A stretch of DNA of 9,082 nt from Rubritepida sp. (GTDB lineage Bacteria; Pseudomonadota; Alphaproteobacteria; Acetobacterales; Acetobacteraceae), in the NCBI GenBank assembly GCA_028291485.1, contig JAQGHZ010000025.1, forward strand, positions 1 through 9,082. Reading direction: 5' to 3'. The notes beneath the pieces are model-generated. The model was given only the letters and a program-made list of their open reading frames with translations, did not search any database and was not told the DNA's origin. Made by a program: the position numbers and the translations under genes. This document shows positions 1 through 5,377 of the stretch, in pieces (the first letter of the stretch is position 1; each line of letters starts with the position of its first letter).

Positions 1-2922
1 CGCGTCGAAGCTGGCGTCCCCGCGCGCGGCGACTTCCAGCGCGGCGGTCGCCTCCGCCAGCAGCTCGGCCCCCAGCACGCGCAGTGGGCCGAGCAGCCGA
101 TGCGCGGTGGCCGTCACGTCGGTGGCATCGCGGATTGCGGCCGGCAATTTCTCCAGCCCTGCGCGGATCTCTGCGACGAGCTCCGCGATGATCCGGGTCG
201 CATCCGCGCCCAGCTCGGCGTGGAGCTTGTCCAGCGACGCGGCGGGAAGCGGGGAGCCGGCCTCCTCCTCGTGCCGGCGCCGCGCGATGTCGGCGACCGT
301 GGCCAGCATCTCGAGCCGGTTGATCGGCTTGGCGAGATGCGCGTCCATGCCGGCCGCGCGGCAGGCCTCCACCTGTTCCGTCATCGCCGAGGCGGTGAGC
401 GCGATGATGGGCACCCGCCGCGCCTCGCCGGACAGCTGGCGGATGCGGCGCGTCGCCTCGAAACCGTCCATGACGGGCATCTGCACGTCCATCAGCACGG
501 CATCGAACGTGTTGGCCTCGACGGCGGCCAGCGCTTCGCTGCCATCGGCGGCGAGCGTCACCTGGTGGCCGGCTTGCTCCAGCATGACGCGCGCCAGCGT
601 GCGATTCACCGCGATATCGTCCACCACGAGCAGGCGCAGCGGCCGGTCGGTCTCCTCCTCGACCGGCCGGGCCTCGTCCGCCGCCATCGACAAGGGCAGC
701 ACGGGCCTGGGCGGAAGGGGCTTCGCGATGGCGGGCAGCGACACCTCGGCCCAGAACATGGCCCCTTTGCTTCCGCCCTGGCCGCCGCCGTCGCCCACGC
801 CGATCTGGCCGCCCATGGCGCTCACGAGCTGCTCCGAGATCGCGAGGCCGAGGCCGGTGCCGGCGCCGCTTTCCGCGCCGGCCTGGAGCTGGCTGAAGTC
901 GCGGAACAGCCGCTCGCGCTGCTCGGCCGGAATGCCGGGGCCCGAATCCTCGACCTCGAAGCGTATGACGTGGGGATGCTGCGTTGCGCGCAGCCGCAGC
1001 GCCACGCGGCCGCCCTGCGGGCTGAACTTCACGGCGTTGGAGAGCAGGTTGAGCAGGACCTGCCGCAGGCGCATGGCGTCGGCCATGACGGTGGCCGGCA
1101 GCGAGGCCTCGGTGTCGAGCGCGACGGCGATGCGCTTGCGCTCCACCTCGGGCATCACGAGGGCGATGCAGGCCTCGGCCAGCGGCCGCAGCGGCGTGGG
1201 GGCCGGGCGCAGTTCCAGCTTGCCGGCCTCCGCCTTGGTGAGGTCGAGCAGGGTGTTCACCACGTCGCGCAGATGGGCCGCGGCATCGTGCATGAGGCGC
1301 AGCCGGTCGCGTGATTCGTCCTGGATGCGCTGGTCCTGCAGCACGATCTGCGCATAGCCGAGCACCGCGTTCAGCGGCGTGCGCAGCTCGTGCGACATGC
1401 GGGCGAGGAACATGCCGCGCGCCACGGTGGCCTTCTCCGCGTCGTCGCGCGCGGCGGCGAGCTGCGTCATCGCGGCCTTGAGCGCGGTGATATCGGTGCG
1501 GATGCCCACCGTGCCGCCATCGGGCATGACGCGTTCGGTGATCAGGATCCAGCGCCCGCCGGGCAGCAGCCGCTCGACGATCAGCCCGCCCGCGCGCCGC
1601 TGCTCCTGCAGTTCGCGGATGAAGCTTTCGATGTCGCCCTTGAGCTGCGGGTACTGGCCGCGCCTGGCGCCCTCGCGGACGATGTCCTCGAAGTGCGCCC
1701 CCTCCTCGATGAAGGGCGCCGAGAGGCTGTACATCTCCCGGTAGCTCTGGTTGCAGACGATCAGGCGGTCGTCGGCGCCGTACATGACGAAGCCGTCGGT
1801 CATGCTGTTCAGCGCGCTCTCCAGACGCAGGCGCCAGCGCAGGCGCTCCTCCTCCACCCGGCTGCGCTGCGTGACCCAGACCAGCAGCGAGATCATCAGC
1901 GCGACCAGGACCAGCGTCAGCACGACGGAGAAGAGCGCTGCGCGTTCGCGGTCGTCGCGCCATTCGGCCAGCACGAGGTCGAGGTCCATCTCGGTCACGA
2001 TGCGGATGTGCGGGTAGATCGTCGAACGCGTGGTGGTGATGACCTCGCGCCCGTCCAGCCGCGACCGCCGGATCGCGGCCGGGCCCGGCTCCGTCGGATC
2101 GGGGATGCGCTGCCCGAGCCGGGCATTGTCCTGCGGGAAGGAGGCGAGGAGGGTGCCGTCCTTGCGTTCGATCCAGACGCGCAGGCCCGGAGCCTCGCCG
2201 CCGGCGTTGAGCAGCGCGGCGAGGCTGGGCAGCGTCACCTCGGCGACGCCATGCGCGGCGCCGAAGCCGGGCAGTTGCAGCACGCGGGCGAAGAGGAGCG
2301 AGAACTCGCCGGTCGCGGGGTTCAGGGCGGGACCGGCGATGGCCAGCCCGCTGGAATGAAGTCCGGCGTCCTCGTAGTCGGGCCCGAGCGGCACCGGCAG
2401 CCTCCGCCGGCGCGAGGCCGGCAGCGCGGCCGCCAAGGGCTGGCTGTCGGCGCCGACCAGCAGCAGGTCGCGGAAGGCGAAGTTCTGGCTGTTGATCTGC
2501 CGCAGCGCGGCGTTCACGCCCGCGACGTTCATGCTGTGCTCGCCGGTCAGCGGCGCCAGGAGCAAAGGCAGGCCGACCAGCGTCGCATCCACCTGCACGA
2601 AGCTGCGGTTGACCGCGCCCTCGACCGAGCGGCTGACGCGCTCGGCCAGGCCGGTGGCGGCCATGATCGCCGTGTCATGGGCCTTGGTGACGAGCTGGGA
2701 CACCGCCAGGACCTGCGCGAGCAGCAGCACGCTCACGCCGAGGATGATGGAAAGGCGGATTCGGCGCGCGGGCCTCGGCATGGTGGCCGCCGCCCCCGGG
2801 AGCGCATTTCCTCCGCCAGGCGGTAGGCCCGGGCTTCCCGTTCCCCGGCTTCTCGCGCCCGTGCTGGCCGCGCCCTTGCTGGCCGTTCCCGTGCTGGCCG
2901 CTTCCGTCCTGGCTGTGCTCAT
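1..2922 (-). CDS. Hybrid sensor histidine kinase with receiver and HPt domains (3' end outside window)
   Basis: This is an inner-membrane multistep phosphorelay kinase; 974 codons are visible with no stop. Domains in order, numbered from the ATG at 2922: a low-complexity Ala/Ser/Thr/Gly tail (1-47), TM1 (about 57-77), a periplasmic Cache-like sensor of about 250 residues, TM2 (about 329-350), a PAS domain of the PAS_7 type (about 367-480), HisKA with the H-box SHELRTPLN (His511), HATPase with N-box Asn629, G1 DSGPGIP from Asp659 and G2 GAGTGLGLAIS near 685-695, a receiver with MDVQMPVMDG (Asp812) and AKPI (Lys865), then an HPt domain with AHRLLGPLRVLGA (His941). All phosphotransfer residues are present, so it should be active; only a few HPt residues are missing. 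The start is uncertain: GTG 2928 overlaps the upstream stop as GTGA, ATG 2922 lies 2 bases past it, and ATG 2781 would remove the odd tail. The architecture resembles TorS/ArcB/BarA, but the ligand is unknown. Confidence 0.95.
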   Translation of the reverse strand, partial: MSTARTEAASTGTASKGAASTGARSRGTGSPGLPPGGGNALPGAAATMPRPARRIRLSIILGVSVLLLAQVLAVSQLVTKAHDTAIMAATGLAERVSRSVEGAVNRSFVQVDATLVGLPLLLAPLTGEHSMNVAGVNAALRQINSQNFAFRDLLLVGADSQPLAAALPASRRRRLPVPLGPDYEDAGLHSSGLAIAGPALNPATGEFSLLFARVLQLPGFGAAHGVAEVTLPSLAALLNAGGEAPGLRVWIERKDGTLLASFPQDNARLGQRIPDPTEPGPAAIRRSRLDGREVITTTRSTIYPHIRIVTEMDLDLVLAEWRDDRERAALFSVVLTLVLVALMISLLVWVTQRSRVEEERLRWRLRLESALNSMTDGFVMYGADDRLIVCNQSYREMYSLSAPFIEEGAHFEDIVREGARRGQYPQLKGDIESFIRELQEQRRAGGLIVERLLPGGRWILITERVMPDGGTVGIRTDITALKAAMTQLAAARDDAEKATVARGMFLARMSHELRTPLNAVLGYAQIVLQDQRIQDESRDRLRLMHDAAAHLRDVVNTLLDLTKAEAGKLELRPAPTPLRPLAEACIALVMPEVERKRIAVALDTEASLPATVMADAMRLRQVLLNLLSNAVKFSPQGGRVALRLRATQHPHVIRFEVEDSGPGIPAEQRERLFRDFSQLQAGAESGAGTGLGLAISEQLVSAMGGQIGVGDGGGQGGSKGAMFWAEVSLPAIAKPLPPRPVLPLSMAADEARPVEEETDRPLRLLVVDDIAVNRTLARVMLEQAGHQVTLAADGSEALAAVEANTFDAVLMDVQMPVMDGFEATRRIRQLSGEARRVPIIALTASAMTEQVEACRAAGMDAHLAKPINRLEMLATVADIARRRHEEEAGSPLPAASLDKLHAELGADATRIIAELVAEIRAGLEKLPAAIRDATDVTATAHRLLGPLRVLGAELLAEATAALEVAARGDASFDA
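2858..2917 (-). repeat. Four tandem 15-base units at the 5' end of the hybrid kinase gene
   Basis: Four consecutive 15-base units lie at 2858-2872, 2873-2887, 2888-2902 and 2903-2917. On the plus strand the first reads CCCGTGCTGGCCGCG; units 2 and 3 are close copies and unit 4 is more diverged. Read as coding sequence on the minus strand they give five-residue units of the AASTG type. They sit before the first transmembrane segment, so the repeat is either a disordered cytoplasmic tail or untranslated leader if the true start is ATG 2781. Confidence 0.85.
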
Positions 2923-2924
2923 GC

Positions 2925-4094
2925 TCACGGGCGGGCCGGGATGCCGACGGAGGCGCCGAGGCTCTCGTTCCAGGCGTCCGCGCAGGCGGGCCCGCAGCGC
3001 TCGATCCAGTTCGGCAGCACCACGTCGCGCAGCAGGAGCCTGCGCCGGTGCTCGTCCTCCTCGCTGACCGGGACGATCTGCATTCGCCCCGGCCGGCCGC
3101 CGCGGCAGGAGGGCTGCCCGGCGTTGCAGGCGAGGCCTTCCTCCGTCTCCCGCTCCGCCGCGGCCCAGATTTCGGACTCCAGCTCCGAAATTCCCTGGCG
3201 CAGGATCTGGCGCAGGTCGGCGGGCAGGGCGTTCCAGCTCGGCCGGTGGACGCCGAAGACGCTGAGGCCCCAGGTGATGGCCATGCGGTGGACGTAGCTG
3301 GTGACGTCCGGCAGCCCGATGGTGTTCCCCGAGAGGGAACCGGTGATCGCGCATTCCGCCTGGCCGTTCCGCATGGCGCTCACGGTTTCGTTGAAGGGTG
3401 TCACGACCGAGATGGCGCCGAGCGCCGTGATGACGTCGGCCTGGCCCACCGAGGAGGTTCGGATGCGGCGGCCGTCGAGGTCGGAGAGGCTTGCGAAGGG
3501 GCGCGTGCAGAACAGCACCTGCGCCGGATAGGTGTAGATGGCCAGGACCTCGATGTCGTAGTTGTCGGCGAGGGTACGCAGAATGCGCGGGCGGTAGGCG
3601 CGGGTGTTCTCGCGCAACCGCTGCATGTCCGGGTTCAGGGTGGGCAGGTCGCCGCCGGCGAGCTCGGGCTCGTCCGCGGCGGCGGTGGCGAGGAGGAGCG
3701 TGCCGAAGGGGACCACGCCGAGGCGCATGAGGTGCAGCATCTCGGCCGGGCGGATGCCGCTGCGGTCGGAAGGTTCGATCTCGGCGGTCATCCGGCCTTG
3801 CGTGATCTGCGACAGCCGCTGCTGCCAGAAAGGCGCCTCGTAGCGCAGGTACTGGCTCACCCCGGCGAGGCCGCCGATCACCTTGATCCGGATCGGGCCG
3901 GAAGGGGCCGGGCCGGAGGGGGTGGGGCCGATCGGGGCCGGCGGGCGCGAGGATTGCGCCCGCGCATCGCTCGTCAGACCGCATCCGGCGAGCATCAGGC
4001 CGATGCAGGCCGCCAGCAGGGCAGCCCGGCCCGGCCCCCGAGATCGGGACGGGCCGGTGCCGAGGAGGGAGGCCGCCAAGCGTCGAAACTGCAT
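2925..4094 (-). CDS. TRAP/DctP-family solute-binding lipoprotein
   Basis: This is a predicted periplasmic binding protein of the DctP family, which normally delivers carboxylate-type ligands to TRAP permeases. From the ATG at 4094 it has 389 residues, slightly longer than the usual 320-340. The N-terminus has a basic stretch, a hydrophobic core and a lipobox LAGC (Cys38), so it is probably a lipoprotein, although an AxA-type site (ARA) follows closely. The central region carries the family core: LDGRRIRT with Arg212 at the position expected for the ligand-binding arginine, then an ITALGA segment, a TPFNE segment and NGQAECAITG. Four cysteines near the C-terminus (323, 330, 367, 371) are unusual. 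A TTG at 4118 would add eight residues; I preferred the ATG. The stop abuts or overlaps the hybrid kinase start and no permease is visible, so a sensory role is plausible. The ligand is unknown. Confidence 0.88.
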   Translation of the reverse strand: MQFRRLAASLLGTGPSRSRGPGRAALLAACIGLMLAGCGLTSDARAQSSRPPAPIGPTPSGPAPSGPIRIKVIGGLAGVSQYLRYEAPFWQQRLSQITQGRMTAEIEPSDRSGIRPAEMLHLMRLGVVPFGTLLLATAAADEPELAGGDLPTLNPDMQRLRENTRAYRPRILRTLADNYDIEVLAIYTYPAQVLFCTRPFASLSDLDGRRIRTSSVGQADVITALGAISVVTPFNETVSAMRNGQAECAITGSLSGNTIGLPDVTSYVHRMAITWGLSVFGVHRPSWNALPADLRQILRQGISELESEIWAAAERETEEGLACNAGQPSCRGGRPGRMQIVPVSEEDEHRRRLLLRDVVLPNWIERCGPACADAWNESLGASVGIPARP

Positions 4095-4133
4095 GCCGAT
4101 CTCGCCATGGTTGAGCAATGGTTCGTTATATCA

Positions 4134-4721
4134 CTAAGAGATTGTATCTTCGGGTTCGGGCTCGCGGTAGCGCCTATGCCTGGGCAGGCTGTAGAGTTTT
4201 GTAGCCGTTCCTGCCTGAGCGTGGGCGAAACTCCGGTTTGGCGGCGCTGTATTCGTTTCCCTTCGGTCGGGCGGGGGCGATTTGAATTCCCCTGCATGAG
4301 GTCGTCCTTTTGCGGGGGCTCTCGGCTCGGCCTGAGCTGCCAGGACCGCCAGCACGTTCAGCATCGCGTCGCGCAGCCCGGATTCGCGAATCCGGGCCAG
4401 GTGCCCGAAGGCGGCGCAGGCATCGGCGAAGATGGGGTCGTCAGGACCGGGACTGTCACTCTCGGCATCGGGATGGAGATTCATGAGCAGTGCCGCCGGC
4501 GCGACGTCGAGCACTCCGGCGAAGCGCAGTAGCCGGCCGATCGAGAGCCGGGTGAGGCCGGTCTCGTATTTCTCGACCTGCTGCGGCGAGACGCCGAGGC
4601 CGGCCGCGACGATCCGACGTGAGATTCGCCGTGCCTCCCGAATTTGCCGGAGCCGGACTCCCAGCGCGAGGTCGGCGGCATCGGCGCTGACGGGAGGCTC
4701 TCGAAGCTTCTTGGCGATCAT
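4134..4721 (-). CDS. XRE-family helix-turn-helix transcriptional regulator
   Basis: This 195-residue protein is a predicted cytoplasmic DNA-binding regulator. A Cro/C1-type HTH spans about residues 20-79: LGVRLRQIREARRIS, a turn around AAGLGVS and the recognition helix PQQVEKYETG, a form common in alphaproteobacterial XRE proteins. A second helical segment covers roughly 95-130. The last 65 residues are Pro/Arg-rich, look disordered and match no domain I recognise. The ATG at 4721 is chosen because AAGGAG lies 8 bases upstream; an in-frame GTG at 4763 would add 14 residues but has no such site. It is the first gene of the minus-strand operon, and its stop lies 39 bases before the binding-protein ATG. 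It could autoregulate the operon through the repeats upstream, but nothing in the sequence fixes its target. Confidence 0.88.
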   Translation of the reverse strand: MIAKKLREPPVSADAADLALGVRLRQIREARRISRRIVAAGLGVSPQQVEKYETGLTRLSIGRLLRFAGVLDVAPAALLMNLHPDAESDSPGPDDPIFADACAAFGHLARIRESGLRDAMLNVLAVLAAQAEPRAPAKGRPHAGEFKSPPPDRRETNTAPPNRSFAHAQAGTATKLYSLPRHRRYREPEPEDTIS

Positions 4722-4729
4722 GGCCGGGA

Positions 4730-4735
4730 CTCCTT
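4730..4735 (-). promoter_or_regulatory. Ribosome binding site that fixes the XRE gene start
   Basis: The minus strand reads AAGGAG inside GAGGAAAGGAG, 8 bases before the ATG at 4721. It is the strongest Shine-Dalgarno match on this strand of the window and is the reason for choosing 4721 over the GTG at 4763. Confidence 0.8.
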
Positions 4736-4850
4736 TCCTCTTCGGCCCCGATGGTTCTTGCACTGGGGCGGGGTGGGGCCTGTCGACCTGGAAGGGTTCC
4801 GGGCCGGTAGGATAACCACTGTTTTTCGTATGTTAAGGAATGAAATGCCC

Positions 4851-4868
4851 GCAAAGGTTGTGCAAAGG
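4851..4868. promoter_or_regulatory. 7-4-7 direct repeat, candidate OmpR/PhoB-class operator
   Basis: GCAAAGG occurs at 4851-4857 and again, identical, at 4862-4868, separated by TTGT. The 11-base period and 7-4-7 layout match the geometry of sites bound head-to-tail by PhoB/OmpR-class regulators (family knowledge). It lies about 130 bases upstream of the XRE start codon. The divergent operon encodes an OmpR-family regulator, so it is a reasonable candidate ligand. Binding is inferred only. Confidence 0.4.
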
Positions 4869-4874
4869 GTGATA

Positions 4875-4890
4875 TGTGGAGTTTTGTGGA
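4875..4890. repeat. TGTGGA direct repeat with 10-base period
   Basis: TGTGGA occurs at 4875-4880 and 4885-4890 with GTTT between, immediately after the GCAAAGG pair. Both copies fall on nearly the same helical face. It may be part of one composite operator with the neighbouring repeat, or chance in a short lower-complexity stretch. Confidence 0.3.
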
Positions 4891-4923
4891 GCGGCTGGCG
4901 CCTTGTCGTCGTCTTTCAATTGC

Positions 4924-4935
4924 ATGAAATTTCAT
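4924..4935. promoter_or_regulatory. Perfect 12-base palindrome, candidate dimer operator
   Basis: ATGAAATTTCAT is a perfect inverted repeat. Symmetric sites of this size suit a homodimeric HTH protein such as the adjacent XRE regulator, whose gene starts about 200 bases away. Distance and lack of a second copy keep this tentative. Confidence 0.3.
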
Positions 4936-5291
4936 TCGCCTGAAGCGCGGATCCGCAGCCGTGTGCAGTGTCGGCCCTTCGATGCCCTTCCGGCGAAGTT
5001 TATTTTGCTTGACCCGAATGGGTCGCGTTCCCGACGTTATACTCTTCGAAAACCACGATGTTTGTTGACTTTGAAGCATGCGAAGTTAATTTATGAGGCG
5101 ACTGTAAAAGTCGACAAAGATCTTCTCATGCCGAGGAATGCAACTTATGCGAGCAAATGGTCAGAGAATTTCCGCGCGACGCGTGTTATCGACCCTTGGA
5201 TTGCACGCGCCTGGGCGTCCGGCGCGGAAGTCGCAGCTGTGTTGAGAACGAAAGGGGTTGGGCGTGTTTCGTCGTAGGGTCGGGGGGCCTG

Positions 5292-5327
5292 ATGTCTCCA
5301 CGGAAGCCGGAGTCGAGCGAAAGATGA
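5292..5327 (+). CDS. Possible micro-ORF 1 upstream of the sensor kinase
   Basis: ATG 5292 opens an 11-codon frame (MSPRKPESSER) ending in TGA at 5325-5327. The stop overlaps the ATG of the next micro-ORF as ATGA. A G-rich run lies just upstream but at a short distance for a ribosome site. It is hydrophilic and too short for any family assignment. It may be a chance frame; I list it because it forms a chain with the next one. Confidence 0.15.
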   Translation: MSPRKPESSER

Positions 5328-5377
5328 CCTACGGCGACGCCGACCGGATTCAGGCTCGGAAGGGCCTCCAGCCATGA
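5324..5377 (+). CDS. Possible micro-ORF 2, stop overlapping the sensor-kinase start
   Basis: ATG 5324 opens a 17-codon frame (MTYGDADRIQARKGLQP) whose TGA at 5375-5377 overlaps the kinase ATG at 5374 as ATGA. GGAG (5309-5312) lies 11 bases upstream. The kinase ribosome site is inside this frame. If translated, it would couple kinase translation to its own termination. No family is recognisable and it could be coincidence. Confidence 0.22.
   Translation: MTYGDADRIQARKGLQP
5358..5364 (+). promoter_or_regulatory. Ribosome binding site for the sensor kinase
   Basis: GGAAGGG ends 9 bases before the ATG at 5374. It supports that start, which is also the one giving a sensible basic N-terminus followed directly by a transmembrane helix. 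Confidence 0.65.

Larger units (their letters stand above)
4722..5373. other. Divergent intergenic region, AT-enriched, no convincing full-length gene
   Basis: About 650 bases separate the divergent XRE and sensor-kinase start codons. GC content falls sharply: 50 of the 120 bases from 5041 to 5160 are G or C, against 49 of 60 in a sample of the kinase gene (6301-6360). It should contain promoters for both operons. On the plus strand TTGACT (5065-5070) is followed 16 bases later by a weak TAATTT, and TATACT (5038-5043) resembles a -10 box but lacks a well-spaced -35. I call neither with confidence. An open frame from GTG 4876 to a TAG at 5277 crosses most of it, but the product resembles nothing I know and no ribosome site precedes it. 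Repeats and micro-ORFs in the region are listed separately. Confidence 0.7.

Noticed and set aside
100..2826. Long plus-strand open frames across the hybrid kinase gene, up to 478 codons
   Set aside because: The minus strand encodes a hybrid kinase with every expected motif over the same bases. The plus-strand frames are Arg/Ala/His-rich, show no domains and follow from GC-rich third positions.
3048..4532. A 494-codon plus-strand open frame opposite the binding protein and XRE genes
   Set aside because: It crosses two well-supported minus-strand genes and their junction and its translation has no family features.
4722..4763. GTG start at 4763 for the XRE gene
   Set aside because: AAGGAG sits 8 bases before the ATG at 4721, inside the extension, which strongly favours the shorter protein.
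5009..5043. Promoter made of TTGACC (5009-5014) and TATACT (5038-5043)
   Set aside because: Both boxes look good alone but are 23 bases apart, too far for a standard sigma-70 promoter.
5099..5113. Small inverted repeat CGACT-GTAAA-AGTCG
   Set aside because: Five-base arms around a five-base loop are expected by chance in a region this long and there is no T-run or second copy.
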